A DNA stretch of 44,673 bases from Achromobacter veterisilvae (GCF_900496975.1 NZ_UFQC01000046.1:1-44673), one strand, 5' to 3'; positions 8,471-16,988 are shown, counted from the stretch's first letter. Program-made: numbers and translations. The notes: a model not told the origin generated them from the letters alone.

Positions 8471-9670
8471 TCAGGCGGGAGCCGGCTGGGCCACCGGCTG
8501 CTCCCGCACCGGCAGGCACAGCAGCGCGGCGACGATGGCCAGCACCACGCCCAGCCACCACACCAGGTCGTAGTTGCCGGTCTTGGCGTAGGCATATCCG
8601 CCCAGCCAGACGCCGATGAAGCTGCCGATCTGGTGGCCCAGGAAGACGATGCCCGACAGCGTGGCCGCGTAGCGCAGGCCGTAGATCTGGCCGATCAGCC
8701 CCTGCGTGAGCGGCACGGTCCCCAGCCAGAACAGGCCCATCCAGGCCGCGAAGGCATACAGCACCCAGGGCGACAGCGGCATCCACAGCAACAGGAGAAT
8801 GCCGAAGGCGCGCATGCCGTACACGCCCGCCAGCAGGCGCTTCTTGCTGTACTTGCCGCCCAGCTTGCCCGCGTAGAACGAACCCAGCACGTTGAACAGG
8901 CCGATCAGCGCGATGGCGGTGGCGCCCTGCCCCGCCGTCAGGCCGCCGTCGGTGACGTAAGCCGGCAGGTGCAGCGTGATGAAGGCCGTGTGGAAGCCGC
9001 AGACGAAATAGCTCCAGAACAGGAAATGGAACGAGGGATGGCGCACGGCCTGCCTGACCGCCGAAGCCAGCGACTGCTGCGGACCCGCGTGGACCTGCGG
9101 CCGTCCGCGAAGGAAATAGGCCAGCGGCGCGCAGCAGGCCACGAACAGCGACAGCACCCACAGCGCGCCCGTCCAGTCCAGGCCGCTGATCAGCATCTGG
9201 CCGGTGGGCACCACGGCGAACTGCCCCATCGAGCCGCCCGCGCTGGCGATGCCCATGGCCGTGCTGCGGTAGGCGGGCGGCACCGAACGGGCCACGACGG
9301 GCAGGATCACCGGGAAGGTCGTGCCCGCCTGGCCCAGCCCGACCAGCACGCCGGCGGTCAGGTAGAGCGTGGTTTCGTCCGTGGCGAAGCGCGTGCCGAT
9401 CATGCCCAGCATGTACAGCACCGCGCCCAGGGCGATGGTGCGGCCCGAGCCGTAGCGGTCGGCCAGGATGCCCATGAAGATGCAGGCCACGCCCCACACC
9501 AGGTTCTGCAGCGCGAAGGCCATCGAAAACACCTCGCGGCCCCAGCCCTGGGCCAGGCCCATCGGCTGCATGAACAGGCCGAAGGTGGCGCGCACCCCCA
9601 TGGCAAGCAGCACGACCAGCGTGCCCAGCATGATGGTGCGCATGGAAATCGTATCGGATTGACTGGACAT
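8471..9670 (-). CDS. MFS transporter, 12 transmembrane segments
   Basis: Major facilitator superfamily permease of 399 aa with regularly spaced hydrophobic segments (for example TIMLGTLVVLLAMGVRATFG at the start). Motif A-like stretches include ILADRYGSGRTIALG after the second span. The family includes oxalate/formate-type and aromatic-acid-type carriers, so the substrate cannot be called from sequence. I start it at the ATG at 9670 (MSSQSDTISMRT) and not at an in-frame ATG 25 codons upstream, because that extension is highly charged. It is read away from the acetate operon, and a 13-bp inverted repeat stands 44 nt before its start. Confidence 0.85.
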   Translation of the reverse strand: MSSQSDTISMRTIMLGTLVVLLAMGVRATFGLFMQPMGLAQGWGREVFSMAFALQNLVWGVACIFMGILADRYGSGRTIALGAVLYMLGMIGTRFATDETTLYLTAGVLVGLGQAGTTFPVILPVVARSVPPAYRSTAMGIASAGGSMGQFAVVPTGQMLISGLDWTGALWVLSLFVACCAPLAYFLRGRPQVHAGPQQSLASAVRQAVRHPSFHFLFWSYFVCGFHTAFITLHLPAYVTDGGLTAGQGATAIALIGLFNVLGSFYAGKLGGKYSKKRLLAGVYGMRAFGILLLLWMPLSPWVLYAFAAWMGLFWLGTVPLTQGLIGQIYGLRYAATLSGIVFLGHQIGSFIGVWLGGYAYAKTGNYDLVWWLGVVLAIVAALLCLPVREQPVAQPAPA

Positions 9671-9713
9671 GAAACCCGTGTCTCGTTGTTTTTGGTTTTC
9701 CGCCCCCTCCTCG

Positions 9714-9745
9714 GTGCGGATCCGGCGCACAGGCCGGATCCGCAC
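9714..9745. promoter_or_regulatory. 13-bp perfect inverted repeat upstream of the MFS gene
   Basis: Arms GTGCGGATCCGGC (9714-9726) and GCCGGATCCGCAC (9733-9745) with a 6-nt loop. No T-run follows in either direction, so it is more likely an operator or a 5'-leader hairpin than a terminator. It sits between the divergent MFS and yjcH genes. Confidence 0.5.
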
Positions 9746-9795
9746 ATCATATACAAGTCCCGGGCAGGAGCCCCTTCCCCCAGGGCTCCCCCCTA

Positions 9796-9838
9796 CGACT
9801 AAGGTCGAGTGTCCCGCCGCCGGATGCGTCTCTATATT
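9796..9838 (+). promoter_or_regulatory. Candidate promoter and activator site of yjcH-actP-acs
   Basis: A -10 hexamer TATATT lies at 9833-9838 with no recognisable -35. The palindrome CGAC-TAAG-GTCG (9796-9807) sits about 40 bp upstream of the expected transcription start, where a class II activator would bind. The response regulator encoded at the end of the same operon is an obvious candidate. Promoter and link are inferred. Confidence 0.45.
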
Positions 9839-9918
9839 GGGTCAATGCCCGGCCGGCCCCGCTGCCCGGGCCAGACCGCAACGCCGCATCCCGCCGGCCA
9901 CGACAAAGGAGACCCGCA

Positions 9919-10233
9919 GTGACCGCACTCCAGAAAGGAACCGTTGCCGCCGTCCTGCGGCATCCCCGATACCAGGAATTGCTGCGCCGGCGCAGCCGCA
10001 CCAGCCTGCTCTTCTTCGCCGTCACCGGCGCAATCTACGCCGGCTTCATCCTGACCCTTGCGTTCGACCCCGTGTTCTTCGCCCGCCCCCTGCCCGGCAT
10101 GACGATGAGCATCGGCGTGCTGACCGGCACGCTCGTGGTGTGCAGCGCCGTGGTCCTGATCTCGGCCTACGTCCACATTTCCAACACCGTGTTCGACCCG
10201 TTGCTGGCCACCATCATCAAGGACGTCTCATGA
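9919..10233 (+). CDS. yjcH: DUF485 membrane protein YjcH
   Basis: A 104-residue inner-membrane protein with two transmembrane segments (TSLLFFAVTGAIYAGFILTL and GVLTGTLVVCSAVVLISAYV), typical of the DUF485 family encoded next to acetate permease. It starts with GTG at 9919, supported by AAAGGAGA at 9905-9912. The stop codon overlaps the ATG of actP (ATGA), so the two are translationally coupled. Its exact role in acetate uptake is not known; a helper function for ActP is an inference from constant association. Confidence 0.9.
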   Translation: MTALQKGTVAAVLRHPRYQELLRRRSRTSLLFFAVTGAIYAGFILTLAFDPVFFARPLPGMTMSIGVLTGTLVVCSAVVLISAYVHISNTVFDPLLATIIKDVS

Positions 10234-11906
10234 AACACGGAAAACGCATCGCCGCCGGGGCCGCGGCATCGGCCTGTGCGCTGGCGGGCCCGGCCCACGC
10301 CGCCCCGGCCGGGCAGACCAGCACGTCCGCCATCGTCATGTTCCTGGTCTTCATCGCGGCCACCATGGGCATCACCTACTGGGCCGCCAAGCGCACGCGC
10401 ACCACGTCCGACTTCTACACGGCGGGCGGGGGCCTGTCGGGCTTCCAGAACGGCCTCGCCATCGCCGGCGACTATCTCTCCGCCGCCTCGTTCCTGGGCA
10501 TCGCGGGCATGGTCTACGTCAGCGGCTTCGACGGCATGATCTACGCCATCGGCTTTCTCTTCGGCTGGCCGGTGGTCATGTTCCTGATCGCCGAGCGCCT
10601 GCGCAACCTGGGCCGCTACAACTTCGCCGACGTGACCTCGTTCCGCCTGGCGCAGACCCCGATGCGCCTGCTGGCGGCCAGCGCGTCGCTGCTGATCATC
10701 GCGCTGTACCTGATCGCGCAGATGGTCGGCGCCGGCAAGCTGATCGTGCTGCTGTTCGGGCTGGACTACAACATCGCCGTGCTCATCGTCGGATCGCTGA
10801 TGATGATCTACGTGGCCTTCGGCGGCATGACCGCCACGACCTGGGTGCAGATCATCAAGGCCGTGCTGATGCTGGTGGGCGCCACGCTGATGACGGCGCT
10901 GGTGCTGGCCGCCTTCGACTACAACCCCGACGCCCTGCTGGCCGAGGCCACGCGCGTGCACCCGGCCGGCCTGGAGCTGCTGGCGCCGGGCGCGCAGGTC
11001 AGCAGCAATCCGCTGAACGCCCTGTCGCTGGGCATCGCGCTGGCCTTCGGCACCGCCGGGCTGCCGCACATCCTGATGCGCTTCTTCACCGTGTCCAACG
11101 CCAAGGAGGCGCGCAAGTCCGTCATCTACGCCAGCTCCTTCATCGGCTACTTCTACCTGCTCACCTTCATCATCGGCTTTGGCGCGGTCGCACTGCTGGT
11201 GCGCCATCCGGAGTACTTCTCCACCGGTCCGCAGGGCGGCTTCGATATGTTGAAAAACCTGATCGGCGGAACCAACATGGTCGCGGTGCATCTGGCCAAC
11301 GCGGTGGGCGGCAGCCTGCTGCTGGGCTTCCTGGCCGCGGTCACCTTCGCCACCATCGTGGCGGTGGTGGCGGGGCTGGCGCTGGCCGGTGCGGCGGCCA
11401 TCGCGCACGACCTTTACGCCAACGTCATCGCCCGCGGACGCGCCACGGAACACCAGCAGATGCGGATCTCCCGCCTGTCCACCATCGCGCTGGGCGTGAT
11501 GGCCATCCTGCTCGGCATCGTGTTCGAGAACCAGAACGTGGCGTTCATGGTGGGCCTGGCCTTCGCCATTGCCGCCAGCGCCAATTTCCCGGTGCTGGTG
11601 CTGTCGATTTCGTGGCGCGGCTGCACTACCCGCGGCGCCACCATCGGCGGATTCCTGGGACTGGCCTCGGCCACGGTCTGGGTCGTGCTGAGCCAGACCG
11701 TCTGGGTGGACGTCTTCGGCTTCAAGACCCCGGTCGTCCCCTTCCCCAACCCGGGAATCCTGTCCATTCCCCTGGCGTTCTTCGCGATCTGGCTGTTCTC
11801 CAAGCTGGACCGCAGCCCGCGGGCCGCCCGGGAAGCCGCCGCGTTCGACGCCCTGACCGTCCGCAGCCAGACGGGCATCGGCGCCGCCAGCGCGGTCGAT
11901 CATTAA
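10230..11906 (+). CDS. actP: Cation/acetate symporter ActP
   Basis: Sodium:solute symporter family permease of 558 aa for acetate and other short carboxylates. It begins with a signal-like segment (AAGAAASACALAGPAHA) and then about 13 transmembrane spans. Family stretches include TSDFYTAGGGLSGFQNGLAI, GDYLSAASFLGIAGMVY and GTAGLPHILMRFFTV. The start is the ATG at 10230, overlapping the yjcH stop. A frame extending upstream to 9669 exists but is not needed. It is followed after 18 nt by acs, so import and activation of acetate are one transcription unit. Confidence 0.95.
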   Translation: MKHGKRIAAGAAASACALAGPAHAAPAGQTSTSAIVMFLVFIAATMGITYWAAKRTRTTSDFYTAGGGLSGFQNGLAIAGDYLSAASFLGIAGMVYVSGFDGMIYAIGFLFGWPVVMFLIAERLRNLGRYNFADVTSFRLAQTPMRLLAASASLLIIALYLIAQMVGAGKLIVLLFGLDYNIAVLIVGSLMMIYVAFGGMTATTWVQIIKAVLMLVGATLMTALVLAAFDYNPDALLAEATRVHPAGLELLAPGAQVSSNPLNALSLGIALAFGTAGLPHILMRFFTVSNAKEARKSVIYASSFIGYFYLLTFIIGFGAVALLVRHPEYFSTGPQGGFDMLKNLIGGTNMVAVHLANAVGGSLLLGFLAAVTFATIVAVVAGLALAGAAAIAHDLYANVIARGRATEHQQMRISRLSTIALGVMAILLGIVFENQNVAFMVGLAFAIAASANFPVLVLSISWRGCTTRGATIGGFLGLASATVWVVLSQTVWVDVFGFKTPVVPFPNPGILSIPLAFFAIWLFSKLDRSPRAAREAAAFDALTVRSQTGIGAASAVDH

Positions 11907-11924
11907 CCGTTCAGAGGAGCCACC

Positions 11925-13880
11925 ATGGACCCTATCCGCGATCTCTATCCCGTGCCCGAGGGCTTCGCCGGCCCGGATACGGTAACGCAGGAACAGTACG
12001 AGGCACGGTACGCGGCCTCGCTGGGCGATCCCGATGCGTTCTGGTCGAACGCGGCCGGGCGCCTGCAGTGGTACCGCGAACCCACGCAGATCCGCGACGT
12101 CAGTTTCGCGGCCGAGGACTTCCGCATCCGCTGGTACGCCGACGGCGAACTGAACGTCAGCGTCAACTGCCTGGACCGCCATCTGGAAACCCGTGGCGGC
12201 AAGACCGCCCTGATCTGGGAATCGGACGACCCGGCCGTCCCCTCCCGGCATGTCAGCTACCGGGAACTGCACGCCCAGGTCTGCAAGATGGGCAACGCCC
12301 TGCGCCGCGCGGGCATCGGCCGCGGCGACCGCGTCACGCTCTATATGCCGATGATCGTGGAAGCCGTGACCGCCATGCTGGCCTGCGCGCGCATCGGCGC
12401 CGTCCACAACGTCGTGTTCGGCGGCTTCGCGCCGGCCTCGATCGCCGACCGCGTGCGCGACTGCGGCGCCACGGCCATCATCACCGCCGACGAAGGCCGC
12501 CGCGCGGGCCGCGCCATCGCGCTCAAGGCCAACGTCGACGCCGCGCTGCGGATGCCGGGCATGGAAAGCGTGCGCACCGTGCTGGTCGCGAAAAACACCG
12601 GCACGCCGGTCGACATGACGGCCGAGCGCGACTACTGGCTGGGCCCGCTGATGGAACGCGAATCCGCCGAATGCGAACCCGAGCGCATGAACGCCGAGGA
12701 CCCGCTGTTCATCCTCTATACCTCGGGCAGCACCGGCAAACCCAAGGGCATGCTGCACACCACGGGCGGCTACCTGGTCTATGCCGCGTACACGCACGCC
12801 ACCGTCTTCGACCTCCGCGACGACGACGTATTCTGGTGCACGGCGGACGTGGGCTGGATCACCGGGCACAGCTACCTGGCCTACGGCCCGCTGGCCAACG
12901 GAGCCACCTCGCTGGTCTTCGAGGGCGTGCCCAGCTACCCGGACGCCTCGCGCTTCTGGCAGGTCGTCGACAAGCACCGCGTCAGCATCTTCTACACCGC
13001 GCCCACCGCCATCCGCGCCCTGATGCGCGAAGGCCAGGAACCCGTGCTGCGCACGGCCCGGACATCGCTGCGGCTGCTGGGCACGGTGGGCGAACCGATC
13101 AACCCCGAAGCGTGGCGCTGGTATCACGACGTGGTCGGCGCCGGACGCTGCCCCATCGTCGACACCTGGTGGCAGACGGAAACGGGCGGCATCCTGATTT
13201 CCCCGCTGCCCGGCGCCAAGGCGTGCAAGCCCGGCGCGGCCAGCACTCCCTTTTTCGGCATCCGGCCCGAACTGGTCGACGTGAAGACCGGCGCCCTGAT
13301 CGACGGCCCCGGCGAAGGCAACCTCTACATCCGCGACTCGTGGCCCGGCCAGGCCCGCAGCATCCACGGCGACGCCCAGCGCTACGTCGACAGTTGCTTC
13401 AAGGACTACCCCGGCATGTATTTCACGGGCGACCGCTGCCGCCGCGACGCCGACGGCGACTACTGGATCACCGGACGCGTGGACGACGTGCTCAACGTCA
13501 GCGGACACCGCATCGGCACCGCCGAACTGGAAAGCGCGCTGGTATCGCACCCCAAGGTCGCCGAGGCCGCGGCCGTGGGCTTTGCCCACGACATCAAGGG
13601 CCAGGGCATTTACGTCTACGTCACGCTGAAGGCGGGCACCCAGGAATCCGAAAGCCTGCGCCAGGAACTGGTGGCCCACGTGCGCCGCGAAATCGGTCCC
13701 ATCGCCACGCCGGACCACCTGCAATGGGCGCCCGGCCTGCCGAAGACGCGTTCGGGCAAGATCATGCGCCGCATCCTGCGCAAGATCGCCGACAACACCG
13801 TCGACGACCTCGGCGACATCACCACCCTGGCCGATCCCACGGTCGTGCAGACGCTGGTGCGGGAGCGGCGTATGGCATGA
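11925..13880 (+). CDS. acs: Acetyl-CoA synthetase
   Basis: Makes acetyl-CoA from acetate, ATP and CoA by way of acetyl-AMP. The 651-aa length matches E. coli Acs. Visible motifs are the P-loop YTSGSTGKPKG, WWQTETGG of the acyl-adenylate site, the hinge region YWITGRVDDVLNVSGHR, and the C-terminal PKTRSGKIMRR with K612, the lysine normally controlled by acetylation. The SD GAGGAG stands about 8 nt before the ATG. It is third in the yjcH-actP-acs unit and ends 7 nt before the response regulator gene. Confidence 0.97.
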   Translation: MDPIRDLYPVPEGFAGPDTVTQEQYEARYAASLGDPDAFWSNAAGRLQWYREPTQIRDVSFAAEDFRIRWYADGELNVSVNCLDRHLETRGGKTALIWESDDPAVPSRHVSYRELHAQVCKMGNALRRAGIGRGDRVTLYMPMIVEAVTAMLACARIGAVHNVVFGGFAPASIADRVRDCGATAIITADEGRRAGRAIALKANVDAALRMPGMESVRTVLVAKNTGTPVDMTAERDYWLGPLMERESAECEPERMNAEDPLFILYTSGSTGKPKGMLHTTGGYLVYAAYTHATVFDLRDDDVFWCTADVGWITGHSYLAYGPLANGATSLVFEGVPSYPDASRFWQVVDKHRVSIFYTAPTAIRALMREGQEPVLRTARTSLRLLGTVGEPINPEAWRWYHDVVGAGRCPIVDTWWQTETGGILISPLPGAKACKPGAASTPFFGIRPELVDVKTGALIDGPGEGNLYIRDSWPGQARSIHGDAQRYVDSCFKDYPGMYFTGDRCRRDADGDYWITGRVDDVLNVSGHRIGTAELESALVSHPKVAEAAAVGFAHDIKGQGIYVYVTLKAGTQESESLRQELVAHVRREIGPIATPDHLQWAPGLPKTRSGKIMRRILRKIADNTVDDLGDITTLADPTVVQTLVRERRMA

Positions 13881-13887
13881 TCGGCCC

Positions 13888-14544
13888 ATGCGCGTACTCC
13901 TGATCGCCGACGACCATCCGCTGTTCCGCGAGGCCCTGCGCGGGATGATCGGCCGGGTGCTGCCGGGCAGCGTCGTCCATGAAGCCGGCGAGGCCGGCGC
14001 GCTCTACGACCTGGTCGACGCCCATCCCGGCGCCGACCTGCTGCTGCTGGACCTGGACATGCCGGGGGCCGTCGGCCTGGACTCGGTGGTCCGCCTGCGC
14101 GGGCGGCACCCCCGACTGCCCATCGTCGTCGTTTCCGCGCACGAGGACCCGCTCCTGATGCGCCGCGCGCTGGCGCACGGCGTGGCGGGATACGTTCCGA
14201 AGTCCGCCGGATCCGAAACCCTGGGCGCCGCCGTGCTGCACGTGCTGGACGGCGGCACCTGGCTCCCCCCGTCCGGCATCGCCGGCGGCGGCGACCCGTC
14301 CCGCGAAGCCGCCCTCGCCACCAGCGTGCGCGAACTCACGCCTCAGCAATTCCGCGTGTTGCAGATGGTGGGCGCGGGCCTGATGAACAAGCAGATCGCC
14401 CATGAATTGCAGGTCTCGGAAGCCACCGTCAAGGCCCACATGACCGCCATCATGCGCAAGCTGCGCGTCTCCAACCGCACGCAAGCCGTGGTCATCGCGG
14501 AACGCCTGGGACTGAAGACGTGGCGCTATGGCGCCAGGTCCTGA
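13888..14544 (+). CDS. LuxR/NarL-family response regulator (CrbR/ErdR-like candidate)
   Basis: A 218-aa two-domain regulator. The receiver domain has acidic D8 and D9, phospho-acceptor D55 (LLLLDLDMPG) and the conserved lysine of VPKSAG. A GerE/LuxR helix-turn-helix follows at about 150-205 (LTPQQFRVLQMVGAGLMNKQ, then SEATVKAHMTAIMRKLRV). It begins 7 nt after acs with no strong SD, so translation is probably coupled. No histidine kinase is nearby. Orphan LuxR-type regulators of this kind (CrbR in Vibrio, ErdR in Pseudomonas) control acs and actP with a distant kinase; applying that role here is an inference from position. Confidence 0.9.
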   Translation: MRVLLIADDHPLFREALRGMIGRVLPGSVVHEAGEAGALYDLVDAHPGADLLLLDLDMPGAVGLDSVVRLRGRHPRLPIVVVSAHEDPLLMRRALAHGVAGYVPKSAGSETLGAAVLHVLDGGTWLPPSGIAGGGDPSREAALATSVRELTPQQFRVLQMVGAGLMNKQIAHELQVSEATVKAHMTAIMRKLRVSNRTQAVVIAERLGLKTWRYGARS

Positions 14545-14559
14545 GGGCGCCCCCCCCGG

Positions 14560-14595
14560 GGCCGGCGCCCCCCGCAGCCGGGCTGGGCGCCGGCC
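14560..14595. terminator. GC-rich hairpin after the acetate operon (weak terminator candidate)
   Basis: Arms GGCCGGCGCCC (14560-14570) and GGGCGCCGGCC (14585-14595), 11 bp perfect, begin 15 nt after the response regulator stop. No T-run follows, so termination here is uncertain. Confidence 0.35.
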
Positions 14596-14617
14596 AGCCG
14601 TTCAAACCGGTTCCAGA

Positions 14618-14626
14618 TGCTAGAAT
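14618..14626 (+). promoter_or_regulatory. Extended -10 of the tRNA-Arg promoter
   Basis: TGCTAGAAT, the same extended -10 as upstream of ffs. It would start transcription near 14633 and leave a leader of about 77 nt to be removed by RNase P. The -35 region is not clear. Confidence 0.5.
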
Positions 14627-14709
14627 CCTGGTCTCGAATCGATACGCATCGCTGGCGAATCCTGGTTTTTCAGCCCGTTGCGCAGGTCGGTTTGCAAAAG
14701 CCGACACGT

Positions 14710-14784
14710 CTCGCCGTAGTTAAATGGATATAACCGGCCCCTCCTAAGGGTCAATTGGTGGTTCGATTCCACCCGGCGAGGCCA
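14710..14784 (+). tRNA. tRNA-Arg (anticodon CCT)
   Basis: The sequence folds as a cloverleaf. The acceptor stem CTCGCCG pairs with CGGCGAG, the D arm region reads TAGTTAAATGGATATAAC, the anticodon loop is CTCCTAA with CCT at 14743-14745 on stem GGCCC/GGGTC, and the T arm is GGTGG-TTCGATT-CCACC. The CCA end is encoded (14782-14784). The layout matches E. coli tRNA-Arg(CCU) nearly base for base in the D arm and anticodon loop. It decodes the rare AGG codon. Confidence 0.95.
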
Positions 14785-15107
14785 CTTCCGGCGTCGGATC
14801 CGACGCCCCGCCCGTTCCCGCCTTCCCCCCTTCGCATCCCCCCGTTCAGCCAAATGAGGGTTAATCCGGGCTACGCTCACGCGCCGCGCGCCATTAGCTT
14901 CTCGTGACGCGTCTTGTGACGAATTGAACCCGCGTCAATACGTCACCGATATTTTTTTCGGCGAAGATAGCGAATCGTCTTGCGCATCACTTGAAATTGC
15001 TGTTTAAATTCGACGCGTAAGCCTCTAATTCATCTGGACTTTTCCTGATCCGACGCAACGCCGGCTTAAGAAATATTTTTTCACAGACTGACAAGCCTGC
15101 TCAAACC
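14785..15107. other. Intergenic region upstream of pbpG
   Basis: 323 bp without a convincing gene. The second half (about 14930-15090) is clearly richer in A and T than the surroundings (for example GATATTTTTTTCGGCG, AAGAAATATTTTTTCACAG), as expected for a promoter region or long leader of pbpG. I could not fix one promoter, and I see no terminator hairpin for the tRNA. Confidence 0.5.
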
Positions 15108-16283
15108 ATGGCCTTTTCCTGGAAACGTGCGATTGCGAACGCGATAGCGCCTGTGGCGCTGGCGATGTGCGCGCTCCTGCCCCCCGCCGCGCAAGCCGCC
15201 AAGAATTCCGATCCCTGCAAGACCAACGCGAAGTCGTCGGCCTGCAAGGCGCAACAAGCCAAGAAGTCGCCGGCCCCGAAGGCCGGTTCCGCCAAACAGG
15301 CCGCTCCGGCCGCCAAGAAGGCTCCGCCCAAGGCCTCGGCCGGCAAGAAGGCCGCCTCCCCCAAGGGCGGCAAGCAGGCCTCCGCGAAGGCCACGCCGCC
15401 CAAGAAGGGCGCCGCCGGCAAGAACGGCAAACCCAACAAACCGTCGCGCGCGCAGCGCGCCGCCGCCGCGGCGGGCGCCGCCGCCATGCCGCCGCCCGCC
15501 GCCTCGGCGCGCGCCGAGGCCGCCGCCCTGCGCTCCAGCACCGCCTACGTGCAGGACCTGGAAACCTCCACCGTCGTCTTCGCCAAGAACGAAAACGTGG
15601 TGCGCCCCATCGCTTCCATCTCGAAGCTGATGACCGCCGTCGTCGTGGTGGACGCCAACCTGCCCATGGACGAGATGCTCGAAATCACCGACGACGACGT
15701 CGACGGCCTCAAGCACACCACCTCGCGCCTGCGCGTGGGCACCAAGCTGTCCCGCGGGGACATGCTGCACCTGGCGCTGATGTCGTCGGAAAACCGCGCC
15801 GCCAACGCGCTGGGCCGCCATTATCCGGGCGGCCTGCCCGCTTTCGTGGCCGCCATGAACGCCAAGGCGCAGGCGCTGGGCATGGCCAGCACGCATTTCA
15901 TCGAACCCACCGGCCTGTCCAGCAACAACGTTTCGTCGCCCCACGACCTGGCCCGCCTGCTGCGCGCCGCGGCCCAGCGCCCGCTGATCCACCGCTACTC
16001 CACCGACACCGAGTACGACGTCGAGATCAACAACCGCACGCAGACGTTCCGCAACACCAACCTGCTGGTGCGCAAGCCCGACTGGGACATCAAGGTTTCC
16101 AAGACCGGCTACATCAACGAGGCCGGCGAATGCCTGGTGATGCTGGCGCGCATCAACGGCCGCGATCTGGCCATCGTGCTGCTGGATTCCCAAGGCAAGC
16201 TCTCGCGCATCGGCGATGCGGTGCGCATCCGCCGCATCGTGCAAAGCGAAGTGGCGCTGGCCTCGATCCAGTCCGGCGGCTGA
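15108..16283 (+). CDS. pbpG: D-alanyl-D-alanine endopeptidase, PBP7/8 type, with Lys/Ala-rich linker
   Basis: Periplasmic low-molecular-weight penicillin-binding protein that cuts peptidoglycan cross-links (peptidase family S11). The signal peptide is AIAPVALAMCALLPPAAQA, cut near residue 30. The active-site triad is S170-I-S-K173, S227-E-N229 and KTG at 332-334. The order and spacing fit PBP7. Unusual is the stretch 31-140, about 110 residues of mostly Lys, Ala, Pro and Gly, resembling the tails of histone H1-like proteins; E. coli PBP7 lacks it. The start at 15108 gives a normal signal peptide. A strong terminator follows, so the gene is probably monocistronic. Confidence 0.9.
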   Translation: MAFSWKRAIANAIAPVALAMCALLPPAAQAAKNSDPCKTNAKSSACKAQQAKKSPAPKAGSAKQAAPAAKKAPPKASAGKKAASPKGGKQASAKATPPKKGAAGKNGKPNKPSRAQRAAAAAGAAAMPPPAASARAEAAALRSSTAYVQDLETSTVVFAKNENVVRPIASISKLMTAVVVVDANLPMDEMLEITDDDVDGLKHTTSRLRVGTKLSRGDMLHLALMSSENRAANALGRHYPGGLPAFVAAMNAKAQALGMASTHFIEPTGLSSNNVSSPHDLARLLRAAAQRPLIHRYSTDTEYDVEINNRTQTFRNTNLLVRKPDWDIKVSKTGYINEAGECLVMLARINGRDLAIVLLDSQGKLSRIGDAVRIRRIVQSEVALASIQSGG

Positions 16284-16313
16284 ATGCCGGCAGCTTCCTC
16301 CCCCGCATAAGCG

Positions 16314-16341
16314 AAGGGCCCGATCCAATCGGGCCCTTTTC
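16314..16341 (+). terminator. Rho-independent terminator of pbpG
   Basis: Stem GGGCCCGAT (16316-16324) and ATCGGGCCC (16328-16336), extended by AA/TT, with a 3-nt loop and then TTTTCTTT. It lies 31 nt past the pbpG stop. Confidence 0.9.
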
Positions 16342-16359
16342 TTTGCTACGCGGCCCGGC

Positions 16360-16746
16360 CTACGCGGCCCGACGTTTCGGGCGCAGGGGCTGCGCGTCGT
16401 ACAGCGAGGGCGGCAACCCTTCCAGCACGGCCTGGGCGTTGAGCGAGCGGATCGGCACGCCGGCGTCCAGCGGAATCCGGCCTTCGGCCTGCAACAACTG
16501 GTAGCGCAGGCAGCACACGCGCAGGAAGGAGGTGAAGTTGGCGGCCTCGCCCCGGTATTCGATCAGTTCGTCGTACAGGCGTTCGATCAGTTGCGTCACG
16601 CGCATGCCGTCGCGGCCCGCGATCTCTTCCAGGACCTGCCAGAACAGCCGTTCGAGCCGCAGGCTGGTGGCCGCCCCGTGCAAACGCAGGGACCGGGTCT
16701 CGGGCGCATAGGACTGCTCGCTGGCGCGGATGAAGATTTCACACAT
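16360..16746 (-). CDS. Ribbon-helix-helix domain protein (RHH_4-like)
   Basis: A 128-residue protein. Residues about 18-55 (ETRSLRLHGAATSLRLERLF, then WQVLEEIAGRDGMRVTQLIE) read as a ribbon-helix-helix DNA-binding fold of the type often called RHH_4. The rest is helical and ends in a basic tail (LRPKRRAA). I start it at the ATG at 16746 (MCEIFIRASEQSY). The frame continues upstream, but that part is low-complexity and lies in the gap before adhP. It is divergent from adhP, so it might act on the shared 242-bp gap; that is a guess. No toxin partner is adjacent. Confidence 0.75.
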   Translation of the reverse strand: MCEIFIRASEQSYAPETRSLRLHGAATSLRLERLFWQVLEEIAGRDGMRVTQLIERLYDELIEYRGEAANFTSFLRVCCLRYQLLQAEGRIPLDAGVPIRSLNAQAVLEGLPPSLYDAQPLRPKRRAA

Positions 16747-16916
16747 GGGAGGATCCTGGGGCTCGGGGCAAGGCGCCCGCCTGGGCCGGGACGCCTTTGG
16801 CCCACTGTACGCCGTTTGGCGGCGCCCCCGCAAGGCGATGCGCCGCAGGGATTCCCGGAGGGCGCCGCCGCCATTCTGAAACCACACGTTTCCGGTCTCC
16901 CCGCGCTTTCTCTGTA

Positions 16917-16930
16917 TTGATATAAATCAT
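16917..16930 (+). promoter_or_regulatory. FNR/Anr-like box upstream of adhP
   Basis: TTGAT-ATAA-ATCAT matches the FNR/Anr consensus TTGAT-N4-ATCAA at 9 of 10 positions. A -10-like GATAGT is at 16956-16961, which would place the box centre near -44, close to the class II activator position. The adhP start codon lies at 16989. Confidence 0.6.
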
Positions 16931-16988
16931 GGTCGGGAAAACACACGCGTTCGAGGATAGTCAAACTGATCAGACTTCGGAGGTAGTG

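Noticed and set aside
10167..13889. A 1240-codon open frame on the minus strand
   Set aside because: It is antisense to actP and acs, both certain genes. The composition is again His/Gln/Gly/Asp-rich with no motif.
14710..14784. tRNA-Arg as an integration site of an island
   Set aside because: No integrase sits beside it and I found no direct repeat of its 3' end nearby. XerD at 19330 is the housekeeping recombinase.
16929..16988. Longer start for the alcohol dehydrogenase
   Set aside because: The ATG at 16929 overlaps the FNR-like box and has no ribosome site, while the ATG at 16989 has GGAGGTAG just upstream.
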